From the NCBI GenBank assembly GCA_028289885.1, contig JAQGKX010000088.1, positions 1-63,666 of the forward strand: a stretch of DNA of 63,666 nucleotides, written 5' to 3'. The translations under genes were made by a program, and so were the position numbers. Below the pieces are notes generated by a model. It ran no database searches and had not been told where the DNA came from. It saw nothing but the letters and a program-made list of their open reading frames with translations. The DNA comes from Sphingomonadales bacterium. GTDB lineage: Bacteria > Pseudomonadota > Alphaproteobacteria > Sphingomonadales > Sphingomonadaceae. Shown one piece after another: positions 42,904 through 52,400 of the stretch; position 1 is the stretch's first letter; the number at the start of each line of letters is the position of its first letter.

Positions 42904-43127
42904 GTACGAGGCTCCAAGCGCACGATCATCCACTCTAGACCGTCGGGCGATCCTGCCCTTTTATAGTTATCATGCCGTTAATGTCGCATCGACAGCTTGA
43001 GCCGGCTCTTGGCATCGTCGTGTTTCACTATGTTAATCCAACGTGCATCGAAAAAGGGTTCGGCGCGTTCCCCCGCTGGCATCACATTGGCGACTGCGTT
43101 GAAGTGGATCGCCGTAAGGGAAACGGC

Positions 43128-43457
43128 ATGACGTTAGCCAGTCAGATTTGCTACTTCGAACGGCGGGAGGCCGAAGAACGTCGGGCAGCACGGAACGCAC
43201 CCAATGCGGCACTGAAAGAAATATTCGACGTAATCGCCGACCGCTATGCAGATCATGTCTGGTCGCTCATCGAACGCCAATTCGACCTTTCGCCGGAGGG
43301 CGTCGCAGGAGCGGAACGCACCGTCGAATTCGAACAGGAGGAAGTTGCCGAACCATGCGCGTTGCGCAGTGGTTGGTCAGCACGGGGCAATGCAGGCATG
43401 GCCGACCGAACGGCAAAGCCGAATATGCTTGGAGGTTCGCCCGGCGCGGGGCCATAA
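43128..43457 (+). CDS. Small helical hypothetical protein
   Basis: A 109-residue protein not assigned to a known family. The first 55 residues are strongly helical and charged (YFERREAEERRAARNAPNAA, then IFDVIADRYADHVWSLIERQ), resembling short sphingomonad proteins of repeated E/A-rich helices. The C-terminal half is low in complexity with Gly/Ala/Pro. AAGGGA lies 6 bases before the ATG at 43128. A longer reading back to 42972 lacks a ribosome site. It precedes the SPFH gene by 33 bases on the same strand. Moderate confidence that it is translated. Confidence 0.55.
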   Translation: MTLASQICYFERREAEERRAARNAPNAALKEIFDVIADRYADHVWSLIERQFDLSPEGVAGAERTVEFEQEEVAEPCALRSGWSARGNAGMADRTAKPNMLGGSPGAGP

Positions 43458-43490
43458 GAGGCTGAAAGTTTCGGTGGGGGAGCCGTCTGC

Positions 43491-44456
43491 ATGGAAGTTG
43501 CTTTAATCGTCATCGCCGTATTGGCGATCGTTTACGTCATGATGGGCGTGAAAATGGTCACGCAAGGCTATCAATATACGATCGAGCGCTTCGGCAAGTT
43601 CACAGCCGTTGCTCCGCCCGGGCTCACCCTCATCATGCCCTTCGTCGACCGGGTCGGTCGCAAGGTAAACATGATGGAGCAGGTCCTCGACATTCCGGGA
43701 CAGGAAATCATCACCAAGGACAATGCGATGGTCGCGGTCGATGGCGTGGTGTTTTTCCAGGTGCTCGACGCGGCGAAGGCGGCTTATGAAGTCAGCGACC
43801 TGTATCGCGCGATCATGCAGCTATCGACGACCAATTTGCGCACGGTGATGGGTTCGATGGACCTCGACGAGACGCTGTCGAAGCGCGACGAGATCAACGC
43901 GCGACTGCTGGTCGTGGTCGATTCGGCGACCGAAGCCTGGGGCGTAAAGATCACGCGCGTCGAATTGAAGGACATCCGCCCGCCCGCCGATATCGTCAAC
44001 GCGATGACCCGCCAGATGAAGGCCGAGCGTGAGAAGCGCGCCTCGATCCTGGAGTCGGAGGGAGCGCGCCAGAACTCGATCAACCGTGCCGAGGGCGAGA
44101 AACAGTCGCAAATTCTCGAGGCCGAAGGACGTCGCGAGGCCGCCTTCCGCGATGCCGAGGCGCGCGAACGTGCCGCTCAGGCCGAAGCAACGGCGACCAA
44201 GCTCGTGTCCGACGCGATCGAGGGCGGCAGCGCGCAGGCGATCAACTATTTTATCGCGCAGAAATATGTTGAGGCAGTCGCGCTGTTTGCGACGTCACCC
44301 AACGCCAAGACGATCCTGTTCCCGGTTGAGGCCACACAGCTGATCGGGACACTGGGCGGAATTGGCGAGCTGGCACGGGACGCTTTCAAGGACAAGCCGA
44401 TTGCGCCGCCTGCGCCTCCGCGTCGTCCGGGGCCGTTCGAAACGCCCGCTGAATGA
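43491..44456 (+). CDS. SPFH/Band 7 membrane protein (QmcA-like)
   Basis: A 321-residue inner-membrane protein: one N-terminal transmembrane helix (about 2-22), a Band 7/SPFH domain (about 23-200, GYQYTIERFGKF and PGLTLIMPFVDRV), a long coiled coil rich in Glu/Ala/Arg (about 195-260), and a Pro-rich tail. These proteins form large ring oligomers that mark membrane microdomains and modulate proteases such as FtsH. The ATGA overlap with nfeD matches the common SPFH-NfeD pair. Confidence 0.9.
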   Translation: MEVALIVIAVLAIVYVMMGVKMVTQGYQYTIERFGKFTAVAPPGLTLIMPFVDRVGRKVNMMEQVLDIPGQEIITKDNAMVAVDGVVFFQVLDAAKAAYEVSDLYRAIMQLSTTNLRTVMGSMDLDETLSKRDEINARLLVVVDSATEAWGVKITRVELKDIRPPADIVNAMTRQMKAEREKRASILESEGARQNSINRAEGEKQSQILEAEGRREAAFRDAEARERAAQAEATATKLVSDAIEGGSAQAINYFIAQKYVEAVALFATSPNAKTILFPVEATQLIGTLGGIGELARDAFKDKPIAPPAPPRRPGPFETPAE

Positions 44457-44887
44457 ACACGATCGCCGATCAATGGCTGTGGCTGATCGCCGCCGCCGCA
44501 CTGGGGATTGCCGAAATCCTGATCCCCGGCGTGTTCCTGATGTGGATCGGGCTTGCTGCGCTGATCACCGGCATGGCGACGTTGCTGCTGCCGCTGAGCA
44601 TGGCGTTGCAATTGCTGTTGTTTGCGGTGACGGCGGTGGCTTCGATTTATGTCGGGCGCAAGCTGCTGTTGCGTAATCCGATAACGTCCGCCGATCCGCT
44701 GCTTAACGACCGTGGCGCGCGTTTGATCGGCGAGATCGTGACCGCGGTAACGCCGGTCGATGCGTCGCAGGGCCGGGTGAAAGTTGCCGATGGTGTCTGG
44801 TCCGCTCGCGGCGCCACTGCGGCGATTGGCGACCGGTTAAGGGTGGTCGGGATCGAGCGCGGGGTTCTGCTGGTGGAAGCGATTTAG
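44453..44887 (+). CDS. NfeD family membrane protein
   Basis: A 144-residue short NfeD (NfeD1b-like): two to three transmembrane helices in the first 75 residues (WLWLIAAAALGIAEILIPGVFLMWIGLAALITG, quoted across the segment) and a C-terminal OB-fold domain (RGARLIGEIVTAVTPVDASQG to LLVEAI). It lacks the serine-protease domain of long NfeD proteins. It partners the upstream SPFH protein, with which it shares a 4-base ATGA overlap; the pair is thought to organise membrane domains. Confidence 0.9.
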   Translation: MNTIADQWLWLIAAAALGIAEILIPGVFLMWIGLAALITGMATLLLPLSMALQLLLFAVTAVASIYVGRKLLLRNPITSADPLLNDRGARLIGEIVTAVTPVDASQGRVKVADGVWSARGATAAIGDRLRVVGIERGVLLVEAI

Positions 44888-44914
44888 GGTTAAACGCTTC
44901 CAAAAATCCCACTA

Positions 44915-44945
44915 CCGTCATCCTGAACCTGTTTCAGGATGACGG
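44915..44945. repeat. 13-bp stem hairpin, dispersed-repeat type
   Basis: CCGTCATCCTGAA pairs perfectly with TTCAGGATGACGG around CCTGT. It lies in the 97-base gap between the convergent nfeD and DUF937 genes. The sequence has the form of the short palindromic repeats scattered between genes of sphingomonads, and it may also act as a bidirectional terminator. Only one copy is in the window, so repeat status is from recognition, not from copies seen here. Confidence 0.65.
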
Positions 44946-44984
44946 CGAGAATCAAGGGGTGCCGCTCTTAAACGCCGCACCCAC

Positions 44985-45305
44985 CTATTTCTTGTTGAAG
45001 AACCCACCAATCATGCTGGTGATGTCATTGACCGGACTGCCATCGCCGTCACGGTCCAGCATCGATGCGACGCTGGCCAGAGCACCCTCGCCGCCCAGAT
45101 GACCAACGATCTGCTGCAGCGTTTCGGCGGAGAGACCAGTGCTGGCAGCCGCTGTCTGTACGGTGTCGCCTTCCTGCGGATGAGCAGCACCCAGCGCCGC
45201 TACGGCAGACTGGACCTGCTCAGGTGTCAGCCCGACCTTTGCGGCCAGATTGTCGATCATGGGGTTACTACCAAGCGATCCCAATATTCCGTCGAGCATG
45301 CCCAT
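44985..45305 (-). CDS. DUF937/YidB-like protein
   Basis: A 106-residue cytoplasmic helical protein: MGMLDGILGSLGSNPM start, AAKVGLTPEQVQSAVAAL, a second similar helical unit (STGLSAETLQQIVGHLGGEG), and a glycine-rich ending with DRDGDGSPVND, a possible Ca-binding-like loop. The DUF937 family has no firm function. AAGGAG precedes the ATG at 45305 by 6 bases. It follows pckA on the same strand after 29 bases. Confidence 0.75.
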   Translation of the reverse strand: MGMLDGILGSLGSNPMIDNLAAKVGLTPEQVQSAVAALGAAHPQEGDTVQTAAASTGLSAETLQQIVGHLGGEGALASVASMLDRDGDGSPVNDITSMIGGFFNKK

Positions 45306-45334
45306 GGTCTTCTCCTTAACGGTCAATATTGCAA

Positions 45335-46933
45335 TCAGGCGGCGGTTGGTGCGGCCTGACGGACGCCTTCATCGACGTGATCCTCGAACTGCGCGAAATT
45401 ATCGATGAACTGGCCGACGAGCTTGTTTGCGGTGGCGTCGTAATCGTCCTTGTCCGCCCATGTGCTGCGCGGGTCGAGGATGCCGCTATCGACACCGGCA
45501 ACCGCAACGGGGACCTTGAAGCCAAAATTCGGATCGGTCCGGAACTCGCCTTCGTTAATGCTGCCATCGAGTGCCGCATTCAACAAGGCGCGGGTTGCCT
45601 TGATCGGCATGCGGCTGCCGACACCGTGCTTGCCGCCGGTCCAACCCGTGTTGACCAGCCAGCACGACACGCCGCCCTTGGCGATGCGGGACTTCAGCAG
45701 GTTGCCATAGATGCTCGGGTGGCGGGGCATGAACGGTGCGCCGAAGCACGTCGAGAATGTCGCTTCTGGTTCCGTCACGCCCATCTCAGTCCCGGCAACG
45801 CGCGCGGTATAGCCCGACAGAAAGTGGTACATCGCCTGATCGGGAGTCAGCTTCGCAATAGGAGGGAGGACGCCGTAAGCGTCGGCGGTCAGCATCACGA
45901 TATTCTGCGGGACCGGACCCATATTGTCCGCCGACGCATTCGGGATGAAGTCGATCGGATATGAACCGCGGCTGTTTTCGGCGAGGCTGTTATCGTCGAA
46001 ATCAAGTTGGCGCGTGTCTTTGTCGATCACCACGTTTTCCAATACCGTCCCGAAACGCTTCGACGTGGCAAAGATTTCTGGCTCGGCTTCGGCGGACAGG
46101 CGGATCATCTTGGCGTAGCAGCCGCCCTCGAAGTTAAAGACCGCCGTGTCGGACCAGCCATGTTCGTCGTCGCCGATCAGGGTACGGCTGGCGTCGGCGG
46201 ACAATGTCGTCTTGCCTGTGCCCGACAGACCGAAGAATACCGCGGTATCGCCCTTCGGACCGATATTGGCCGAGCAGTGCATCGGCATGATGCCCTCGAC
46301 CGGCAGCTTGTAGTTGAGGATGCCGAATACCGACTTCTTCATCTCGCCGGCATAGGCGGTACCCCCGATCAGAATCAGTTTTTCGGTGAAGTTGACGGCG
46401 ATCACCGTCTCGCCCCGGCTGCCGTGGCGCGCAGGGTCAGCGCGGAAGCTCGGCAGGTCGATGATCGTGAATTCAGGCGCGAAAGCCGCAAGCTGGGCCG
46501 TTTCAGGACGCACGAGCAACGTGCGGATGAACAGGCTGTGCCAGGCATATTCCGTGACCACGCGCACGTTAACGCGATATTCCGGCTGCGATCCCCCGAA
46601 CAGATCCTGAACGTAAAGTTCCTCTTTGGCCGCAAGCGCGCTGTAGAAATCGGCTTTCAGCGCGGCGAAATGCTCGGGCGTCATGGCCTTGTTGGTCTTG
46701 CCCCACCAAATCGTGTCTTCGGTAGTTGCATCGCGAACGATGAACTTGTCGTTGGCGGAGCGCCCGGTGTGCTTGCCGGTCTCGACGACCAGTGGACCGT
46801 CGGCCGCAAGCAATCCCTCACCATTGCGCAGGGCGTGTTCCACCAGCGGTGCGGTAATCAGGTTCCAGTTGAGCTTTGCAGCCGTGGAAATGCCCTGCGC
46901 GGCAAGATCGAACGAAGGAATGCGATCAGTCAC
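45335..46933 (-). CDS. pckA: Phosphoenolpyruvate carboxykinase (ATP)
   Basis: Converts oxaloacetate and ATP to PEP, CO2 and ADP in gluconeogenesis. At 532 residues it is full length. [12 protein letters not shown] is the kinase-1a loop, GDDEHGW the metal-binding motif, and TGRSANDKF and [14 protein letters not shown] the substrate-binding segments. The start is GTG with AGAGG upstream. It is divergent from chvI with a 146-base gap; in rhizobial relatives pckA is also next to chvGI and its expression depends on ChvI. Confidence 0.97.
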   Translation of the reverse strand: MTDRIPSFDLAAQGISTAAKLNWNLITAPLVEHALRNGEGLLAADGPLVVETGKHTGRSANDKFIVRDATTEDTIWWGKTNKAMTPEHFAALKADFYSALAAKEELYVQDLFGGSQPEYRVNVRVVTEYAWHSLFIRTLLVRPETAQLAAFAPEFTIIDLPSFRADPARHGSRGETVIAVNFTEKLILIGGTAYAGEMKKSVFGILNYKLPVEGIMPMHCSANIGPKGDTAVFFGLSGTGKTTLSADASRTLIGDDEHGWSDTAVFNFEGGCYAKMIRLSAEAEPEIFATSKRFGTVLENVVIDKDTRQLDFDDNSLAENSRGSYPIDFIPNASADNMGPVPQNIVMLTADAYGVLPPIAKLTPDQAMYHFLSGYTARVAGTEMGVTEPEATFSTCFGAPFMPRHPSIYGNLLKSRIAKGGVSCWLVNTGWTGGKHGVGSRMPIKATRALLNAALDGSINEGEFRTDPNFGFKVPVAVAGVDSGILDPRSTWADKDDYDATANKLVGQFIDNFAQFEDHVDEGVRQAAPTAA

Positions 46934-46967
46934 TGGAACCTCTTTCGGGAATAAATGGCAGGCTCCC

Positions 46968-46980
46968 GCATCGCGGATGC
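46968..46980. promoter_or_regulatory. Palindrome between pckA and chvI
   Basis: GCATC-GCG-GATGC lies 35 bases upstream of the pckA start and 100 bases upstream of chvI, in the shared divergent region. TTGACA at 46984-46989 could be a -35 element toward chvI. It is a candidate operator; which regulator binds is unknown. Confidence 0.35.
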
Positions 46981-47079
46981 CTTTGACAGTTGCTATCGCG
47001 CTTATACCGGAGCGGCAAAAGCGTCAAACACCGCACGATATGTTGCAGCGACGATTCCATTGGTTTATCAAATGATTTA

Positions 47080-47787
47080 ATGACCGCGACCATCGCCCTG
47101 ATCGATGACGATCGCAACATACTGACGTCGGTGGGCATTGCGCTGCAGGCAGAGGGATTTACCGCCCGGCTGTACACCGACGGTGAGACCGCGCTGAAGG
47201 CTTTGATCGAGAACCCCCCCGACCTCGCCGTCAGCGATATCAAGATGCCGCGTCTCGACGGGCTGGAGATGCTGCGTCGCCTGCGCGAAAAGTCATCGCT
47301 GCCGGTGATTTTCCTGACATCGAAGGATGATGAGCTGGACGAGGCGCTCGGGCTGGCGCTGGGCGCGGACGATTATATCGCCAAGCCCTTTTCCCAACGC
47401 CTGCTGATCGCGCGAATCCGGGCAATCCTCCGCCGTGTCGAATTGTCGAAAGTCGAGCCCGGCGAACAGGCAGGGCTGGTCCCGGATCCGATCGTGCGCG
47501 GGCGACTGGAACTCGATCCTGCGCGCCACCGCGTCCACTGGGCGGGTTCGGGCGTGACGCTGACCGTAACCGAATTCATGATATTGGAGGCGCTTGCCCA
47601 GCGCCCCGATGTCGTCAAAAGCCGCAGCCAGTTGATGGATGTCGCCTATCAGGACGACACCTATGTCGATGACCGGACGATCGACAGCCATATCAAGCGA
47701 CTGCGGCGCAAGTTCCGCGCGGTCGATCCGCAGTTCGACGCTATCGAGACGCTTTATGGCGCCGGTTATCGCTTTTCCGACGGGTGA
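47080..47787 (+). CDS. chvI: Response regulator ChvI, OmpR family
   Basis: A 235-residue transcription factor with a receiver domain (1-115; acidic pocket Asp9-Asp11, phospho-acceptor Asp53 in [11 protein letters not shown], Lys in AKPF) and a winged-helix DNA-binding domain (about 135-232, with [10 protein letters not shown] and [14 protein letters not shown]). The ATG at 47080 gives the conserved [11 protein letters not shown]. It overlaps chvG by 32 bases. In alphaproteobacteria ChvG-ChvI controls envelope, exopolysaccharide and acid-response genes, and pckA. Confidence 0.93.
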   Translation: MTATIALIDDDRNILTSVGIALQAEGFTARLYTDGETALKALIENPPDLAVSDIKMPRLDGLEMLRRLREKSSLPVIFLTSKDDELDEALGLALGADDYIAKPFSQRLLIARIRAILRRVELSKVEPGEQAGLVPDPIVRGRLELDPARHRVHWAGSGVTLTVTEFMILEALAQRPDVVKSRSQLMDVAYQDDTYVDDRTIDSHIKRLRRKFRAVDPQFDAIETLYGAGYRFSDG

Positions 47788-49324
47788 CGCCCCGGATCGC
47801 GCGTCACGCTGGATCGGCCGGGGTTCGCTCACGCTTCGCATCCTTGCGGTCAATCTGCTTGTGCTCGTACTCATCGGGGGCAGCGTATTGTACCTCGACG
47901 GGTTCCGAACGCGGCTGGTGCAGGAAAGGCTGACGCAGGAAGAAAGCGAAATCCGGATCGTTTCAGTGGTCCTCGCCAGCGCGCCCGAATCGGCCCGGCC
48001 AGCGATATTGGATGCCATCGCCGGGACATCAGGCGACCATCTGAGGATGTACGACAAGACCGGCACGATGATCTACGATAGCTGGCGGAACGGTGTTCGC
48101 AGCTTTCGGCTCGTCGATCCCGCGTCCGAACCGTGGGACAAGCATTTCGCCCGGTGGATGGATGCGCTCATCGACCGGTCGGTGGACGCCGACATCCCGC
48201 GGGCCTTCGTTGACCAGGGTGCCCTGCCCGCCCGCTACTGGGCCGAACTGCAGGCCGTCGCCGCGGGTGCGCTGGTCCAGTCACGCGTCAGGCTTGCCCC
48301 CGATCGCACGTTGGTGATCAGCGCGGCGACCAGCGTCGGCCCGGGACCGATCGGCTATCTGTTGAGCGTCCAGAACGCACGAGACGTGACGCGACTGGTG
48401 CGCGCGGAACGCCTTCGCCTCGGCATGATCATCGGCCTTGCGCTGATCCTGTCGGCGGCGTTGTCCTTCTTCCTTGCCCGCACGATCGTACGCCCGCTTC
48501 GTCGCCTCGCGCGCGCCGCCGTACGCGTCCGCCTCGGTCGTGCGCGCGAAGTCGTCGTGCCGCGCCTGCCGGGTCGAAGTGACGAGATCGGCCTGCTAGC
48601 CCGGGCGGTTTCCGACATGACGCAGGCGCTACGCCAGCGGATCGACGCGATCGAACGGTTTGCGGGCGACGTTTCGCATGAACTCAAAAATCCGCTCGCG
48701 TCGCTTGCTTCGGCGGTTGAAAGCCTGGACCGGGTCAGCGATCCCGCGCTCCAGAAGCAACTCACTGACATCATCGCGCAGGACGTCCGGCGGCTCGACC
48801 GGCTGATCACCGACATATCCGATATTTCGCGGCTCGATGCCGAATTGACCCGGACGCGTTTCGAACGAGTCGATCTGGGCGAACTCATCGAAAAGTTCCT
48901 GAATCGGGACAGTTTTCGGTCGCCGGGACAGACGCAGATCGCCTTTGCCCGTCCCGGGCGCGAAACCGCCGTCGTCATGGGCGAACCCGATCGGCTTGAA
49001 CGCGCCATCCGCAATCTGGTCGACAATGCTGTTTCATTCTCGCCACCGGGGGGTGTTGTCCAGGTCGGCGCGACCCGCGCGGGCGAAGACGTCATCGTAA
49101 CGGTCGAGGACAATGGCCCCGGAATCCCCCCCACCGCGCGGGAGATTGCCTTTGAACGATTTCACAGTGACCGTCCCGAGACCGAGGCGTTCGGCAAGCA
49201 TTCCGGCCTTGGCCTCGCCATCGCCAAGACGATCGTGAACGGGCATAGCGGAACCATCGCAATCGAAGATCGCGATTCGGGGGCCAGCGGGGCACGTTTC
49301 ATCATCCGTTTGCCCGCTGCTTGA
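47756..49324 (+). CDS. chvG: Sensor histidine kinase ChvG
   Basis: A 522-residue inner-membrane kinase: TM1 (about 28-47), a periplasmic sensor (about 48-225), TM2 (about 226-248), HAMP (about 250-305), HisKA with phospho-acceptor His308 ([13 protein letters not shown]), and HATPase ([30 protein letters not shown]). The ATG at 47756 lies inside the chvI end, which suggests coupled synthesis. In the best studied relatives its output is held off by ExoR, which is not in this window. Confidence 0.93.
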   Translation: MAPVIAFPTGDAPDRASRWIGRGSLTLRILAVNLLVLVLIGGSVLYLDGFRTRLVQERLTQEESEIRIVSVVLASAPESARPAILDAIAGTSGDHLRMYDKTGTMIYDSWRNGVRSFRLVDPASEPWDKHFARWMDALIDRSVDADIPRAFVDQGALPARYWAELQAVAAGALVQSRVRLAPDRTLVISAATSVGPGPIGYLLSVQNARDVTRLVRAERLRLGMIIGLALILSAALSFFLARTIVRPLRRLARAAVRVRLGRAREVVVPRLPGRSDEIGLLARAVSDMTQALRQRIDAIERFAGDVSHELKNPLASLASAVESLDRVSDPALQKQLTDIIAQDVRRLDRLITDISDISRLDAELTRTRFERVDLGELIEKFLNRDSFRSPGQTQIAFARPGRETAVVMGEPDRLERAIRNLVDNAVSFSPPGGVVQVGATRAGEDVIVTVEDNGPGIPPTAREIAFERFHSDRPETEAFGKHSGLGLAIAKTIVNGHSGTIAIEDRDSGASGARFIIRLPAA

Positions 49325-49343
49325 GGGAGCAAAACGCGCGACC

Positions 49344-49817
49344 ATGACGATTTTATCGTCCGGCACCGGCCACCTCTCCGGAACACCGCTTTCGTCCGAA
49401 ACGCTCCACGCCACGTGCGTTGCCATCGCGGGCCGCGCCGTCCTAATCGAGGGGCCATCGGGTGCGGGCAAATCGGACCTCGCGTTGCGGCTGATCGACC
49501 GGGGCGCGGATCTGGTGAGCGATGACTATACATTGACCCGGCGCGCGGAAACGACGCTTCTGGCCAGCGCACCGCCAACAATCGCAGGAAAGATAGAGGT
49601 GCGCGGCATCGGCATCCAGAACATGTGCCACCTTGACGATGTGCCGGTGGCATTGCTGGTCAGCCTGAGCGACATTGTCGATCGCCTGCCCGAACCCGAG
49701 CGCGCGCGTAAAATCGCAGGGATCGACATCCCGGTGGTTTCGTTGAAGGCACTGGAAGCTTCCGCACCGATTAAGGTCGAAATGGCGCTTGTCCAACACG
49801 GATTACCCGGCAGATGA
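49344..49817 (+). CDS. hprK: HPr kinase/phosphorylase, short form
   Basis: Phosphorylates HPr at a serine and removes that phosphate. This 157-residue form has only the P-loop catalytic domain: GPSGAGKSDLALRL, LVSDDYT, and EVRGIGI of the HprK signature. The N-terminal domain of the Gram-positive enzyme (about 130 residues) is absent, as is usual in alphaproteobacteria. ATGA overlap with rapZ. The adjacent HPr carries the target serine. Confidence 0.9.
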   Translation: MTILSSGTGHLSGTPLSSETLHATCVAIAGRAVLIEGPSGAGKSDLALRLIDRGADLVSDDYTLTRRAETTLLASAPPTIAGKIEVRGIGIQNMCHLDDVPVALLVSLSDIVDRLPEPERARKIAGIDIPVVSLKALEASAPIKVEMALVQHGLPGR

Positions 49818-50797
49818 CGCAACCCGGACGCATATTGCTCGTGACCGGCATGTCGGGCGCGGGGAAATCTACGGTGCTGAAATCGCTTGAGGATATCGGG
49901 TGGGAGACGGTCGATAATTTGCCGCTGCGCCTGCTCGGGCTGCTGCTCGGCACGAAGCCGCCAGAGGGAGCAAGCGGCGACCGGCCGCTTGCAATTGGCA
50001 TCGACAGCCGGACGCGGGGGTTCGACGTCGATGCCATCGTCACCCGGATAAAGGCGATGCGCGACGCCGGGGACGACATCGGCACGCTGTTTCTGGACTG
50101 TTCGGGATCAGAGCTCGAACGCCGTTATGCCGAAACGCGGCGGCGGCATCCACTGGCGCTCGACCGACCGGCATCCGACGGCATCGCGCGCGAACGCGAG
50201 CTGCTCAGCCCGTTGCGGCGCTGGGCGGATCACGTCATCGATACCACCGCGAACACCAGCAACGATTTGCGGCTCGAAATCCGCGCGCGCTTCGACGAGG
50301 GCGCGGTATCGGCACCGACGCTGACGATCATGTCGTTCGGTTTCGCGCGCGGCGTACCCCGCAATGCCGACCTGATGTTCGACATGAGATTCCTGCGTAA
50401 CCCACATTGGGACTCCGGGCTTCGCCCGCTCAGCGGCCTCGATGCTGCAGTTGCTGCCTATGTAGCCGAAGATCCCGCCTATGAAGAAGCCCTTAGCCGG
50501 ATCGAGGAACTGCTGCTTTTTCTCCTTCCGCGCTATCAGGCTGACGGAAAAGCCTATGTAACGATTGCCTTTGGTTGCACCGGTGGACGGCATCGCAGCG
50601 TCCATGTGGCAGAGCGTGTCGCTGCCCGGTTGCGCAATGCAGCATTTTCGCCCACGGTCCTGCATCGCGACCTGCGAAGCCGACCGGACGACTCGACCGA
50701 GGGACGATCGGCAGCAAGCAAGGATCGCACAGGGAACGAATTGACTCGGGCAACGTCAAAGGGCGTAATCGGGATTGAAAGCGAGATTGGGTCGTAA
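49814..50797 (+). CDS. rapZ: RapZ-family nucleotide-binding protein
   Basis: YvcJ/RapZ-type protein of 327 residues. The P-loop at 12-19 (GMSGAGKS) and the C-terminal GCTGGRHRSVHVAERVA motif are typical. In E. coli RapZ brings RNase E to the small RNA GlmZ and so controls amino-sugar synthesis; in alphaproteobacteria its target is not established. The last about 40 residues (from DDSTEGRSAAS) extend past the usual end and are low in complexity. Its stop and the next ATG share a base (TAATG). Confidence 0.92.
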   Translation: MTQPGRILLVTGMSGAGKSTVLKSLEDIGWETVDNLPLRLLGLLLGTKPPEGASGDRPLAIGIDSRTRGFDVDAIVTRIKAMRDAGDDIGTLFLDCSGSELERRYAETRRRHPLALDRPASDGIARERELLSPLRRWADHVIDTTANTSNDLRLEIRARFDEGAVSAPTLTIMSFGFARGVPRNADLMFDMRFLRNPHWDSGLRPLSGLDAAVAAYVAEDPAYEEALSRIEELLLFLLPRYQADGKAYVTIAFGCTGGRHRSVHVAERVAARLRNAAFSPTVLHRDLRSRPDDSTEGRSAASKDRTGNELTRATSKGVIGIESEIGS

Positions 50798-51204
50798 TGA
50801 TCGGTTTGGTATTGGTGACACACGGCAGGCTCGCAACGGAATTCGTCGTTGCGATGGAGCATGTCGTTGGCCCGCAACGGGCCATCGAGACGATATGCAT
50901 CGGCCCCGACGATGACATGGAGTTGCGCAGGACCGACATCGCCAAGGCGATCTCAGCGGTCGATGGCGGTCGTGGCGTCATCGTCCTGACCGATTTGTTT
51001 GGCGGCACACCTTCGAACCTGGCAATTTCACTAATGTTGCCAGGTAAGGTAGAGGTCATCGCAGGCATTAACCTGCCGATGTTGATCCGCCTGGAGGGGG
51101 CCCGCCGCACCATGAACGTCCGCGATGCCGTAGCCGCCGCCCGTGAAGCCGGCCGTAAATATATCTCGGTCGCGTCCGAAGTGTTGGGCGAGCAGGCGGC
51201 GTGA
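50797..51204 (+). CDS. PTS EIIA component, mannose-family
   Basis: A 135-residue EIIA of the mannose/fructose/sorbose type. The phospho-acceptor is His9 (VLVTHGRLA), and TDLFGGTPSNLAISL is the usual second motif. No mannose EIIB/IIC/IID genes are in the window, so it probably acts in regulation rather than sugar uptake. It lies between rapZ and HPr with overlapping starts on both sides. Confidence 0.92.
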   Translation: MIGLVLVTHGRLATEFVVAMEHVVGPQRAIETICIGPDDDMELRRTDIAKAISAVDGGRGVIVLTDLFGGTPSNLAISLMLPGKVEVIAGINLPMLIRLEGARRTMNVRDAVAAAREAGRKYISVASEVLGEQAA

Positions 51205-51467
51205 TCCAGAAAACAGTGCTGATCACGAACAAGCGCGGCCTCCATGCGCGGGCCAGCGCCAAGTTCGTCACGATGGCGAGCGGTCTGCCTGCAAAGGTCG
51301 AGGTCGAGAAAGACGGATCGAGCGTCGTCGGCACGTCGATCATGGGCCTGATGATGCTGGGCGCGGCGATGGGCGACAGCGTGACGATCAGCGCGAGCGG
51401 CGATGGCGCGGAACAGGCCGTCACGGCGCTGGCGGAACTCGTGGAGAACAAGTTCGGGGAGGAATGA
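51201..51467 (+). CDS. ptsH: Phosphocarrier protein HPr
   Basis: An 88-residue phosphocarrier. His15 (KRGLHARASA) accepts phosphate from enzyme I, and Ser46 (GTSIMGLMML) is the site for HprK. It starts with GTG in a GTGA overlap with the EIIA gene. Both phosphorylation sites and the presence of HprK in the same operon indicate that the module senses metabolic state. Enzyme I is not in the window. Confidence 0.95.
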   Translation: MIQKTVLITNKRGLHARASAKFVTMASGLPAKVEVEKDGSSVVGTSIMGLMMLGAAMGDSVTISASGDGAEQAVTALAELVENKFGEE

Positions 51468-51587
51468 CGTGCCGGTCGTGAACGCAGCCGCCCTGCGTGC
51501 CGACTTCAGGCACGTCCGGACGGCGACGCTAAAGACGTCGATCGACGCGGGCTTTGCCCATGGCCAATACCATAGTTGGATCGTTTA

Positions 51588-52400
51588 ATGGCCCGAGAGA
51601 TTACGGGGTTTTCAAACCCGATCGTCAAGCGCGTCCGTTCGTTGCGCGACAAGAAGCATCGCAAGGCCGAGGGCCGCTTTCTGGCAGAGGGCTTGCGGAT
51701 TTTGACCGAAGCGCTCGATGCTGGGGTTACGCCCGAAATGCTGTGGCATTCACCCGAGAGCGCAAACCATCCGCTGGTGGTGCGTCTAACCGAAGCGACC
51801 GAAGCTGCGGGCGGCGAGGTCGTCGTCACCCATCCGGATATTTTGTCGAAACTGTCAGGCAAGGATAATCCGGGCAGCGTTCTAGGCGTGTATCACGAAC
51901 GTATGACACCGCTCGATCAGGTTGATCGCGGCACGGCGAACATCTGGATCGTGGCGCAGGCCTTGCGTGATCCCGGCAATCTGGGGACGATGCTGCGGAC
52001 CGGTGACGCGGTTGGCGCGGGCGGGCTGATCCTGATCGACGATTGCACCGACCCGTTTTCGGTCGAAGCGGTGCGCGCGAGCATGGGGGCGATCTTCACA
52101 CAAAGCGTGAGCGTGGCGTCATGGGCGGAGTTCGTGACCTGGCTGCGCGCGGGGCCGGGGCAATTGGTTGGGACCAGCCTGAACACCGATGTCGATTATC
52201 AAGCCGTCCGGTACGAAGCGCCGACGTTCATATTGGTCGGCAACGAGGCGCAGGGGTTGCCGGCTGAATACGAGGCCGAGTGCGACCTGCTCGTAAAGAT
52301 GCCGATGCTGGGCAAGGCGGACAGCCTGAACGCTGCGGTCGCGACGGCGGTGATGGCGTATGAGGTGATCAACCAGAGGCGACGAATTGTAACGCTCTGA
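51588..52400 (+). CDS. TrmH/SpoU-family RNA 2'-O-methyltransferase
   Basis: A 270-residue SPOUT enzyme. An N-terminal RNA-substrate-binding domain (MAREITGFSNPIVKRVRSL, GRFLAEGLRIL) is followed by the SpoU trefoil-knot domain: LRDPGNLGTMLRTGDAVGA, FILVGNEAQGLP, and MLGKADSLNAAVATAVMAYE. Probably modifies a tRNA or 23S rRNA ribose; target unknown. The ATG at 51588 is used. A 120-base gap upstream holds a short hairpin (51496-51514) and nothing else. Its end overlaps the convergent hypothetical gene by 32 bases. Confidence 0.9.
   Translation: MAREITGFSNPIVKRVRSLRDKKHRKAEGRFLAEGLRILTEALDAGVTPEMLWHSPESANHPLVVRLTEATEAAGGEVVVTHPDILSKLSGKDNPGSVLGVYHERMTPLDQVDRGTANIWIVAQALRDPGNLGTMLRTGDAVGAGGLILIDDCTDPFSVEAVRASMGAIFTQSVSVASWAEFVTWLRAGPGQLVGTSLNTDVDYQAVRYEAPTFILVGNEAQGLPAEYEAECDLLVKMPMLGKADSLNAAVATAVMAYEVINQRRRIVTL

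Noticed and set aside
51468-51587. Possible small gene between HPr and the TrmH-family gene
   Set aside because: Frames are short and without a ribosome site; only a 6-bp hairpin (51496-51514) is visible.
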